Assembly: GCA_905182985.1 (NCBI GenBank) | Contig: CAJJDN010000036.1 | Coordinates: 312,982-376,981, forward strand | From: Paramecium sonneborni | Lineage: Eukaryota > Ciliophora > Oligohymenophorea > Peniculida > Parameciidae | DNA length: 64,000 nt | Direction of reading: 5' to 3' | Shown here: in pieces, positions 35,583 through 47,599 of the stretch | Layout: the number at the start of each line of letters is the position of its first letter | Numbering within the stretch: the first letter of the stretch is position 1 | Position numbers and translations under genes: made by a program | Notes under the pieces: generated by a model | Databases searched by the model: none | Told to the model about the DNA's origin: nothing | The model's input: only the letters and a program-made list of their open reading frames with translations

Positions 35583-38500
35583 TCAATTACCTTTAACTGA
35601 TGATTAAATTTAACTTATTAGAAAATTTAAGTTTTCAAGTTTAGAGGGGATCTCTTTTTCTAGTTATGATGTTAGAATATTATTAATTATATTTAATTTA
35701 TTGTTGACATCTTATTCTAATTAAGTAATCCTATAATCTTTTTCTTTCATTTCTCCTTCCAGCTAAGCTATTCTACCATCTATTTCTTTATCTTGATTAG
35801 CATCTTGTTCAATTTAAATTGGAAACCTATCATAAATATCAGCAATACCAAGATATATTATCTTTTCTGATCATTTCACTGATAGCATATTCCAAACCAG
35901 TATAATCAGTGGTTTCTTTTAACTTTAAACAATAAATATAATAAATATAATTCCATAAGAAATGTTTATCTTTAACATGCTATTCAAATTCTTCAAGATT
36001 CTTTTCTAATTGTGCCCTTTTAACTCCACAAATAAAACAGCAATTTTTTTTATCATCATCAATCTTTTATCTCTAATCTCTTAATTCTGCAAAAGTATCA
36101 ATCATAATACCTGAGATGATATTTGTAAATAGCAAAGCAAAAAATACAAAATACAAAGTATCATAACAAAATTTTACAAAATCCCATTTTGACATTGAAG
36201 TACCAATAACTCCACTTGTAATCAATGTAATCATGCATGAAATTAATGTTTCACAATGTTCTTGAGGTTATTTTTCAGTATATATATCATCTGCATACTG
36301 ATCAAATGATGTAAACGAAAATACATAAATAAATAAAACACCTAATAATGAAACAACTATTAATTGCTTAGCATTATGAGATATAGCTTAGAATACATTA
36401 TTTAATAAAGTTAATCTACTGATTAAATCAAACAAATGTAAAGAAAAAAAATAACTTTTATAAAATGTTCCAAGTATTGAAAACACTAAATAAAAAGTTA
36501 TTTATATAAAATCATCATTTTATTAATTAATTTTCTTTGCAGAATCTAAGATATATCTTAAAGTATGAGAAAATTATTAAATTTTCGATTCATTCTTTTG
36601 TTTATTCTGATCTTTTTAATTGATTAAATCTTAAACTTCAACAAGTCCGTTATTTTATTCATCATCTGAATCATCTGATTCTTCATGATTAATTTAATCA
36701 TCTGAATTATTGTTCAAAGGTTTATATTTATCAATACATATAGGTATTCTATAATTTAGATAGCAAATATAGTAAATTAAAGTAGTTAATAACTAACAAA
36801 ATGAAAGCACATTTATGATCAACTATTCATGAAATTCTGCCATTAAAAAAACTTTAAAGTTTAATATTTCCATATTATAAAAAAGTATCATTAAGATATT
36901 AACTGAGATAGAAAACAAGGCTGACAGATATCTTAATACTTAAATTATTTATGATGTGATTGGTAAGAATTCTCTTTTGCTTAGTTCGTAATTATATTAA
37001 AGTTCTTGATATATTTAATTTCTGTATTCTAGCAATCCATTTATTTTATCTCTTTAAGTATCTCTATTCACATTATACATTATCATATCTCTTGTCTCAC
37101 CTGATAAAAATGTAAATAATGGATGCGATGGAAATAAAATTGTTTAAGGTTTATTATCATAAATTATTTCTATTTTCAAAATTTTAGTTTCTAAAAATTT
37201 CATTATATCTTGAATGTAAATACTACTTTCATCAAATTAGAAATTTTTAAATTTAATTTTTTCTTTAATAATCAAGACATTAAGAATTTTTTCTGTAATA
37301 TCATCATTTTTCTTTTAAATTTATTTATCCTCATAACTTTATTTTGCTTCTTAGTTTTAAGTTTTTGATAATGATTATTCTTCTAGTGCTTTTACCATAT
37401 CTTCTTTTCTTTATATTTATGGATTATGATTCTAAAGATATTATTTGAAAATTTCAATAAGAAATTTCGGATCAATTTTTTTTTGTAAATCTTCTTATAT
37501 TCTTTCATCATTTCCTTCTAAAACACTCATTATAATTATGATGATTTTATTATAAATGTTAAATAATGATTGCATTCCTGAATCTTTTAAACCTCGTTAT
37601 TCCTGATTTTTTTCTATGCTTAATTATTAAACCAAATAACAAACATCTTCAAAAAATGTTGTCTTGCATAGAGTTATTTAATTTTCAAGACAAGGTACCT
37701 GAACTACTTCTAATATAAAATCCAATATANTTTTAATTGATTAAATCTTAAACTTCAACAAGTCCGTTATTTTATTCATCATCTGAATCATCTGATTCTT
37801 CATGATTAATTTAATCATCTGAATTATTGTTCAAAGGTTTATATTTATCAATACATATAGGTATTCTATAATTTAGATAGCAAATATAGTAAATTAAAGT
37901 AGTTAATAACTAACAAAATGAAAGCACATTTATGATCAACTATTCATGAAATTCTGCCATTAAAAAAACTTTAAAGTTTAATATTTCCATATTATAAAAA
38001 AGTATCATTAAGATATTAACTGAGATAGAAAACAAGGCTGACAGATATCTTAATACTTAAATTATTTATGATGTGATTGGTAAGAATTCTCTTTTGCTTA
38101 GTTCGTAATTATATTAAAGTTCTTGATATATTTAATTTCTGTATTCTAGCAATCCATTTATTTTATCTCTTTAAGTATCTCTATTCACATTATACATTAT
38201 CATATCTCTTGTCTCACCTGATAAAAATGTAAATAATGGATGCGATGGAAATAAAATTGTTTAAGGTTTATTATCATAAATTATTTCTATTTTCAAAATT
38301 TTAGTTTCTAAAAATTTCATTATATCTTGAATGTAAATACTACTTTCATCAAATTAGAAATTTTTAAATTTAATTTTTTCTTTAATAATCAAGACATTAA
38401 GAATTTTTTCTGTAATATCATCATTTTTCTTTTAAATTTATTTATCCTCATAACTTTATTTTGCTTCTTAGTTTTAAGTTTTTGATAATGATTATTCTTC

Positions 38501-41500
38501 TAGTGCTTTTACCATATCTTCTTTTCTTTATATTTATGGATTATGATTCTAAAGATATTATTTGAAAATTTCAATAAGAAATTTCGGATCAATTTTTTTT
38601 TGTAAATCTTCTTATATTCTTTCATCATTTCCTTCTAAAACACTCATTATAATTATGATGATTTTATTATAAATGTTAAATAATGATTGCATTCCTGAAT
38701 CTTTTAAACCTCGTTATTCCTGATTTTTTTCTATGCTTAATTATTAAACCAAATAACAAACATCTTCAAAAAATGTTGTCTTGCATAGAGTTATTTAATT
38801 TTCAAGACAAGGTACCTGAACTACTTCTAATATAAAATCCAATATATAAATTGGTATTTCACTTATTTTTGAATTGAATGCTTTACAGAATACTCTTAAT
38901 TATGAAGTTGCAAGTTCTATAAAATTTATTGATCCTATTTTAGGATTAAGATCTGTTTCTATTTATTGTCTTATAAAGTTTTTCATTTTAACATTATTAT
39001 TTTCACATAACAATTACAAAAATCTAAAGGATTTATTTAACAAATTTTTAAATTCTTCTTTGATATTCTCTTCTTTTATATCATCTTCTTGTGTAGGATT
39101 TAACCTAGATATTGTTGAAGTTTCATCATCATAAAAATCATAATTATCACATAATCCAATATTCAAAAAAACTTCCTATGGTTTGCTTTTTCGAAATTTA
39201 AAATTATTATAAACAGCTCTACTTACTCTTCTAATTAATTATCTATAATTTATCAAAATTTTATTCTTTGAATCATTCAATAATTTCTAATATATTTCAT
39301 TCTAACATTTTGTATTTCCTCTTTCTAGAAAAGCATTTCCAAACGATATTAATGAATTTGTTAATGCTTATCTTAATTCTAGATTAGGAATGCGAAGTAA
39401 TTTACAAATCAATTCAGCAGCACCACATTCTAATAAAAAGTTTTATTATTATTTGACAATTTTATTATGTAGTTCTAAATTATCTTTATTTTCACTTTTT
39501 CTTATAATTTTTTCTAATGCTTTTAAAAAAAAAATTTAAATATCTTAACTTAAAGTATCATAATGATTTAGATTTAAATGAATAATATTTTAAATAAATT
39601 CTTTTAAAGTTATTGTAGGGGGTGATAATTTATCTGAATATTTTATTTATTCTAAACCATTACAAAAAGAATCAAATTCTTCCTCTTAAAAAACTCTGAT
39701 TGTGTTATCTGTCAAAAAAATCTCCATTAAATTTCGAAATCTTTAATTTAATTCCATATTTATTTTTGTTTCATCTTTATATTCTCTCTCTAATTTTTTC
39801 TTTTTATATTTTTTTATTTAATTATTATCGATATTGACAGAATCATATACTTCATCTAATAAAATCTCTCTCAATTCATCAATATAATTAGAATTCAATG
39901 GGTCTTACTACTTACCATATTTCTTAACCCATTTTTATTACAACTCTTAATATTTTTAAGATAAAATATTTTAGTAATCGATTTAAGAAGTTTAATTAAA
40001 ATCTTTTTAAATAATTTCATTGCCATTTAAATACTTTTTCTGTATACATTTGGTTTCAATGAATACGTTCGTAAACAGCTTTGGATTTGATAATACATCT
40101 CTTAATATTAATATATGTAAATCAAAAGTTCGATAAATTTTGCAAAATACATCCATAGGAACTTTAATTAAATTTGTAATCATTTCAGATTACCACGACT
40201 GCTTAATTTTTAATAAAACATTTCCAAACTCTAATAATACACAATGTAATTTTAGTGGTTATTTTCTTAAATTTTATTTCGATGTATCTTCTAAATCTAT
40301 TTTCAACGAATCTTCTAAATTTAATTTCAATATATCTTCTAATTCATCAAAAAATAATAATGATTCACAAATTTATGATGTATCAAAAATGGAATTTAAA
40401 GACTTTAAGTTTTCCTCCAAACTCATATAAAAATATGAACATAAATAAGAAAACCTAGTAGGATTTTTCAGTTTTATTTTTTAATAATCACATCCTGACT
40501 CTCTTAATTCAAGTATATCTTTTAAATCATTCAAAATGTTTTCTAAATCAATCTCTATAAGATTTTAATGAATTCCAATAAAATCTTTTTTATTCTCATA
40601 ATATAGCTTATTAATATATGCTCTTAAATATAATTTCAATGGCCAACATTAACCTGTTTATTAGTAGAGTTTTATCAAATATAAATGAGAATGCATTTAT
40701 TTACACTTACCTAAATTTATTTCATTTTTATTGGATATAAGTAATACTAGTATTTAAAAATAATTAAAAAGGTATGTTAATTTTGAATTTATGTTAATAT
40801 ATAAATTTTCATCCTTTTTGTTACTTTTTTTTAAAACTTTAAAATATGATTTTTGATAATCATCAATTAATTTTTCAATTTCAACAAATAATGAATCATT
40901 ACTATCAAATAAAATCATTATTTTTTTATAATTTTTGTTTTACATTGCAGCCATAATTAAATTCTAATTAATTTTAATGGATTTATTATTATAAATTGTC
41001 AAAACTCGAAGAAAATCAATTAATTAAGATTTATAATACTAATCATAGTTTAATTCGTTACATTATATAACAACTTCATTAATTATCTAAGATATTTTAG
41101 ACTCATTGAATAATAATACTTTGTTATTCTAAAATAATTCTCTTAAGAATTAAATGCAATAGAGATTGTATTTAAGATATTAATTCAAATTTGGAATTAT
41201 TCGAATAAAATCTAAATCTTATTTATTTTCATGATGATTCCAAAGTAACATAGTAAGGAATTAAAAACAAACATACAAAGTTTTCATAATTAGTTTATTT
41301 TTTTAAACTTCTGAATTTTCATTGACCATTTTGGAAGAAGCAATGTTAATAAATACCAAAATATTTTCATGCAAATCTTAACATTTAATTAAACTTTAAT
41401 GTAATTTGAAGTTTTATTCTTTTTCTGTGTATACTTATTACAAGCTATTTTCAGCATATAATGCATCATAAGAGATTTTAACTTTATCTTAAGGTACTTC

Positions 41501-44500
41501 ATCTCCTGATTTTAAACATTCAATAAGCCAACATAAATCCTATATAACTCCTGCTTTTTCGAAATCTTTCGTTTCAACCCATAAATAAATATTGTACTCA
41601 CTTTATTTTTCAAGATTAAGTTTAACTATATTAAAATCATTAAAAGAAAGTAATTTTCTTCTTGTTGTTCTACTCATTACTGAAAGTTTATAAGTAAAAC
41701 CTGTATTTACTATTAGGGTTTTATCAAAGTTTTCAATTAATTCTGTTCTATACCCATATATTCTCTTTAAAAGTTTAATTGAATAAGTTTAAAGAATTTC
41801 ATTATCATATTTAGATAATTCTGCAAAATTTGAAATAATATCTTACAAAAAATTTTTAAATAAATCTCTTTTCTCTATTAAATTTTTGAATATTGATTTC
41901 CATTTTTAAATTGTATTATCATTCATAGCTTTTACATTTTTTCTTGGAATTTTATTTTTCATTTACTATGGTATTTCATCTTCTTTTAATATTTAAGTGG
42001 ATTTTATATCAAAATTATTATTTTTTTAATCTTCATCTGTAAACATACTTTTATCTTAAATTTAATCTTCATCTTTATATATACCTTTATATTCATCTTT
42101 AAACTCACCTTTACCTTCAAACATATCCTTCAAATGTTTAGTACTGATACTAACTCTAACATTAGTTTCCATGTCAATGATTATATCCAAAATCTCACAA
42201 GACATTTACTTACATTTTAAAATAATTATATTTTCTGTATTTGTTTCAATCAATCTCTTTTTACGAGGTTATTAATAAAGATTTTGTGAGAGTTAAATTT
42301 AAATTAAGTTTTTTTCATTATTATTCAATGGCTAATCTTTTTATTCAGATTAGATTTATTAAAAAGTAATAATTTTAAATAATGGTTCCAATAATTTGTT
42401 TTTTAAATCTTCAATTGTACTCCATTAGCCTTAACGAATAGTAGTTTTAAGAACTTATAGAACTGTATATAAAGTTTAAAAGTACTAACTTTATTTAGTT
42501 TTTTCCCCTTCTTTAAAATCTTTAATAATAATAAACTTTTCCATAAAATTTAAAACTGTTTAATAATCTTTTTTTTAATCTTCGCTAAGTTTAGCTTTAG
42601 TTACAATAATATTTGTCTTTTTTTCAATTATTTTCCATTCTCTAACCCTAGCAATACGTCTAATTGGTGCAAATATTGAACAATCAATAAAAGCAGAATG
42701 AATTAATTTTAAAAAAGGATCTATAGCATTAATTTGCTCTGTTTCAGGATCTTCTAATATTGAACATAAAATAGATAATTAATAATTTTCATTAACATAA
42801 TCAGTTGCTTATATGTTTCTATTTTGACAAATATCTGATAATAGATTAATATATGCAAGAAAGTAATTCCAAGTTTAAAGCTCCTCATTTTTACTGTTCT
42901 CAAAAAATTCTTTTAGGGTGAGCCATTATTAATTTAAATGTTAAACTTGAATTTTTTGATCTTTTTATCTGAATAAGAATTTAAACTAGTAACATTTTTT
43001 ATCAGAATTTTAAGGTTTAAAAAAATTTTTAAGAAGTTTATTTTAATTTTTGGTAATGGGTTTTCCTTCACAAATAATGATAGAACTGAAAATTCTTAAA
43101 TGTTTTTTTTAAACATCATTATTATTATTTTTGGTATTTATAAGGGTGTTAACCAATTAGTTTAAAGTTTTTTTTTAGATAAATTTGTCGATTGAATAAT
43201 AATTATCATTTAATAGTTCTGTTAATGTAACTTAAATTTATTCATCATCTATTTCAATAGCTTGTACTAAGAAAAATTTTAGCCATTATGATATATATAA
43301 TTTGACTGGTGAATTATTACGAGCCATTTTTTCAATTAATTTATAAGAGTGTATCCAAATTTTTCTTAGTTTTTCTTTCTCATAATTCTTATGTTCGAAT
43401 AAATTTTTAGGTTTATGCCAAAAATAAAATATTATTTAAAAAATTATTTCAACCATTTTTAAATCCTTCATAAATAACTATCGAGAAGGAATAGGTAAAT
43501 TTTCACACTCATCAATATCGTTTTTTTCACAATTTAATAGATAAGCAATCAATTTTTAAATAACTTTAAGAACTTGAGTTAAGATCTTTTCATTAATAAT
43601 AGATTCACATTTTTCTGATTATAAAGAATCTATAAATTATTTAAGTATTTCATGAGATGATGTTATTAAAAGTAAATCTTTTTTTAAATCTTCATTAAGC
43701 CTTTTAATTTAAAATCCATGAACAGAATTTTTTGATGAGAAACCTACATTATATTAAACATAATCTAAATCTTCTTGGCCTAATTATTTGTAAAATTCTT
43801 CAACTTTAGATTCAGTAATGGTTAACTTTTTGGTTTTGCTTCTTTGACTATCAAGTTTTTGTAATTCTTTATCTTTGAATTTAATTTTAACAAACATATT
43901 GAATGATATTTCATTATTTCCTGATTTAGCAGGTTGTATTTATAAATGTTATTCATCTTGCATTTTATATTCTTAAATAGAAGCTGAAGAGGTAGAGTCT
44001 TTTTATTCAATATAAGTGATAACAGAACCTGAAATTTAAGATCTAATTACATATTTATTTTCATAAAATTGTAACTCCCAAACACAATCAAGAGGAATAT
44101 ATTCATTATCTTTGTATTCTTAAAGTATTAATCTTGAACCATCTGAAGTTAAATATGATCCATCTTATGAATAAATGAAAAAACACAGTTCATTTGGAAT
44201 AAATTTACCATTCTGTTCATGTTATTGAAATTTCCATTATCTATCACTATTTAAAGAAATTACTGCTTCACCTCTAATATTAATTGGTTTTTTTAATATT
44301 TTTTCATTAAAGGATTCAGTTTGAGAAGCTTTTAAATCTTTATCATTTTTTATCATTTCATCCAAAAACATAGGACATTTTTTAAAATCTAATTTACATT
44401 GTGTTTTCTCATGAACAATAATTAATGGTTCTTCAATTTGTATGATTTAACCTTCTTTTTAATATGTTTAATAAGGAGCTAATTTGAAAATAGTAAGAGA

Positions 44501-45163
44501 ACTTAATTATGGAGATAATTTCAATTTAAAAGAATCCATAGCAACTTCAGAACATACATAAGATCCAAATAAATATCTTTATGAATCTTAATGCTTAAAG
44601 ACCACTTCTGCTCCAAATAATATTTCCTCATTTATTCGTGATTGTATTGTTGTGTAATATTATGAAGCTTCAGTTTATGCTCTACTTTTCTTATCGTCTA
44701 AAGCTTTAACCCTACTTTTCAAATCATCTCGAGTTTATACTCTACTTTCCAAAGCCTCAAGAGTTTATACTTTAAAATCCAAAGTATCTAGATTTTATAT
44801 TCTACTTTTCAAATCAGATAAATTTTGAATTTTTTTTTCTTTCAAATATTCATCATGTAATTCAAAAGTACCTCGAGGAAGTATTGTAAAAAGTGAATCT
44901 CTAAAATTATTAGCCTTTCTAAGATCGTCAATCTACATGTAATAAGCATTTGGATCAAGGAATCTAAATAAAATTGAGGGATTAATTATACCCTTTAGCA
45001 ATAATTATACCATTTTCCTATTAGTCATTTAAATTATTTTTTTCTACTTCGCTATTTAAATTATTTCTGGCTTCTTCGCTATTTAAATGAATTCTGACTA
45101 CTTTGCTATTTAAATTATTTCTGTCTTCTTAGCTATTTAAATGAATTCTGACTACTTAACCAT
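35583..45163 (-). CDS. IP3-receptor-type intracellular Ca2+-release channel
   Basis: Very large channel gene, about 2,800 aa once the assembly repeat (1,117 bp) and small introns are removed. N-terminal domain: SLFTILPRG, ILFGAEVVFKHQDSQRYL and several MIR-like segments; the middle has RIH-type helices and the RIH-associated block (SLISFGNAFLERGN, LLCENNNVKMKNFIR). The membrane part near 37050-36150 ends in a pore helix, filter ITSGVIGTS and inner helix NIISGIMIDTFAELRD. The C-terminal zinc motif CCFICG...FEQHVKDKH and TDYTGLEYAISEMI match IP3 receptors closely; a final coiled coil follows. The filter differs from the usual GGGVGD. Whether it binds IP3 is unknown. The start at 45163 adds in-frame repeats before the previously obvious Met at 45028. 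It is divergent from the FYVE gene (77 bp). Confidence 0.9.
36614..37729. repeat. First copy of exact 1,116-bp repeat (assembly overlap)
   Basis: Identical by eye to 37731-38846 (offset 1117), with one N at 37730 between them. It lies inside the calcium-channel gene and encodes the region before and including the first membrane segments. Read as is, the gene would carry the same about 370 residues twice with a break at the N. Confidence 0.95.
37731..38846. repeat. Second copy of exact 1,116-bp repeat (assembly overlap)
   Basis: Partner of 36614-37729. Its right end continues in frame into the RIH-associated region, while the left end of the first copy continues into the pore region, so collapsing the two gives one continuous channel gene. 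Confidence 0.95.
45029..45160 (-). repeat. 27-bp coding tandem repeat at the channel N-terminus
   Basis: About five imperfect 27-bp units in which two variants alternate, forming a 54-bp higher-order unit. On the minus strand they encode nine-residue units: SEFIQIAKK, TEIIQIAKQ, SEFIQIAKK, PEIIQIAKQ, KKIIQMTNR. The frame enters from the ATG at 45163 and continues into the conserved channel N-terminus without a stop or intron, so the repeats are most likely translated. Confidence 0.85.
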
Positions 45164-45240
45164 ATTTTAAGGTTTATTTTATCATTAATTGAATACTTAA
45201 ACAAATAAATAATAGTAAAATAAAAAAAATTATATTAACT

Positions 45241-47546
45241 ATGAGCAAACCATAACCAATATTTATATATGGAATTAACATTAAAGATGATAGGGGAAAA
45301 TTAAAGAATTGTTAATTATGTGGAGCCAAATTTACAATGTCAGTAAAAGAACATTAATGCAAGAGGTAATTAATACATGTTGAACATAAGATGTAAAAGA
45401 GCAGTATGTGATAAATGTGCTCCAAATAAAGCTCAAGTATAAAAGGCAGATGGAGTTTCTAAAAAAGCTCATCGTCTATGCAATTTCTGTAAAGATGTAA
45501 TAATTATTTAAGAATTTAGGAAAGCGATTCATAAAAAAGGTTCATAGAACAATACAAAATAAGTTTTAATAAAGATTCATTTTCATAATAATGGCTTCAA
45601 TCTTTTGGAACTGATATTACAAAAGCTCAAAATGTAATTACTATAACTTAAATTATATTTAGGATTTCTTGAATGCTCTAGAAGATGCTAAACTATCTAA
45701 AGATACAAATGCTTATGATATATTTAAAGCAAAATTAGAAGTATTAATAAATGATATTGATGGATTTGTTAATTATTCAATTAAAGAGTTTTTAGTTGCT
45801 TCTTTGAAAAATGTGGAATCATTTCGTCAAAAAGAAGTGGTAAAGACTTCTATTTTAAGAGTTGCCGGAACACTTTTATTATTGTATCCTTAAATAGGAT
45901 ATTCTCATGAACTAGTGCTTATTACTTATTTTCTCCTTTGTTTTGCATCTGAAGCCTCTGCTTATATATTATTAACTGCTGTATATGCTCATATTTTACC
46001 ATCTTAATTATATCCAAAGGCAAACACAAAATATGATCTAGTTAATGAATATGCAATTGTTGTTGGTATATTAAAAGATGCTCTTTAAGTTGATTCTAAT
46101 GATCTGACTGTGATTAAGAGTTTTCTATAATAAAAACTAAAAACCTACTTACTTACATTAAGTATTAATCTCTTTTTATTTGAAACTACTTTTTTCATAA
46201 TTAGTTCAGTATTAACATCTGGATCTAATGGTTACATGGATTTACTGGCTCAAATGGCTATTTTATGTTCCTTATCCAATTAAGAAATGTAGAAAAATAA
46301 ATTTAATCATGAAGAAACAGAATTATTTATGCTCAGATAACTTCGTACTAATTAATTAAGCGTTCTTTAAAAATAAACATAAAATTGCGATTTTGAAAGT
46401 TATAAGAAAGTTTATATTACAACTAGGTCTGATTCTATTAAAGTTGATAATTTAAATTTAAATACTAGATAATCTTTGATCAAACCTGATATCCAAAAAA
46501 TAAGTGAAATAAATCAAAAACTTTAGGATTAAGTTGATCGCAGAGATCAAGAAATGAAAAATTTAAATGATGAAATTATTCAATTAAGAGATAAAATAAA
46601 ATAATTACAAAAAGAAAATTCTATACTTATTAATTAAAAATAAAATAATGATGCAGAACTTTATAAAATTAAATTACATGAATTAAGAATTGATAATTCT
46701 GAGTTGAAATCCTAGATTGAATAGTTAAAAAATGAAATTTCTAAGTATAAATTATAGTCAGAGGAGGATTCTAGAACTAATACCAAAAAACAAAGAAATT
46801 AAACTGTTGATAGTGATTATGAAAATGATTTAGAAGAAATTTCTTAATTTAAATTGAAGTATGAACAATAAATTAGAAATCTTAAGAAATAGGCTGAAGA
46901 AAAAAAATCATAAAATTAACCAAATCAATCATAAATTGATGAATTGAAAGAAAATTATGAAAATAAAATCAAGCAACTTTAAAAATAAATATTTTAATTA
47001 TAATAATAAAATAATGTTGATGAGATTAGAGATTTAAAAATATAAAACCAATAATTGTAAATGAAATTAGAAAAAATGAAAGATGATAAGAATAAAAGTG
47101 AATTAATATAGTAAAAAAATGATGAGATTGATCTATTAACAGAACTGAATGAAGAATTGACTAAAGAAAATTAAAGATTATCAAAGTAGCTTAGAGATTT
47201 GAAATCTTAGAGTGGTGCTTCAAGTGCACAATATATAAAAGTGCTAGAAGAGTAAAATAAATTATTAGAATCAAAAATAGAATAATATAATCAAATAATA
47301 TAAGAACTGGTAACTCAAATTGAAAAAGTGAAGATTGAGAAATAAAAGCAGTTGGAATTTTCAGATTTGAAAATAAAGTAGAAAGAAGATTTAGAGGATA
47401 TGAAAATGATTGTAGAAATAAGAACAGTTTAGACTCAAATACTTAAAGGAATTTTAAAAGAGAACTAAACTTAGTTAAGTGATTTGATAATTATTATTAC
47501 TCAAATGCGCCAGATCCTCGAAAAATCAAAATAATTAAAACTTTGA
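45241..47546 (+). CDS. FYVE zinc finger + divergent TBC + coiled-coil protein
   Basis: 742 aa after introns of 25, 23 and 29 nt, which restore one frame. The N-terminus is a FYVE-like finger: CQLCGAKF, HQCKRCKRAVCDKC and HRLCNFC, giving four CxxC-type pairs; the basic RHHCR signature is reduced to HQCKR. Residues about 110-330 resemble a TBC Rab-GAP fold: a helix pattern with QIGYSHELVLITYFLL (family GYCQGMN position), AYILLTAVYAHILP and a final helix pair with LFLFETTFFI. The catalytic Arg/Gln finger motifs of active TBC domains are not evident. The C-terminal half is long coiled coil. It probably binds PI3P endosomes; GAP activity is doubtful. Confidence 0.75.
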
Positions 47547-47599
47547 AATATATAAATATTTTTATAAAACAAATTATTAAATATAAAACATTGCTCATA

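Noticed and set aside
36614..38846. Internal domain duplication of the calcium channel
   Set aside because: Same exact identity and N junction; no IP3 receptor has this segment twice.
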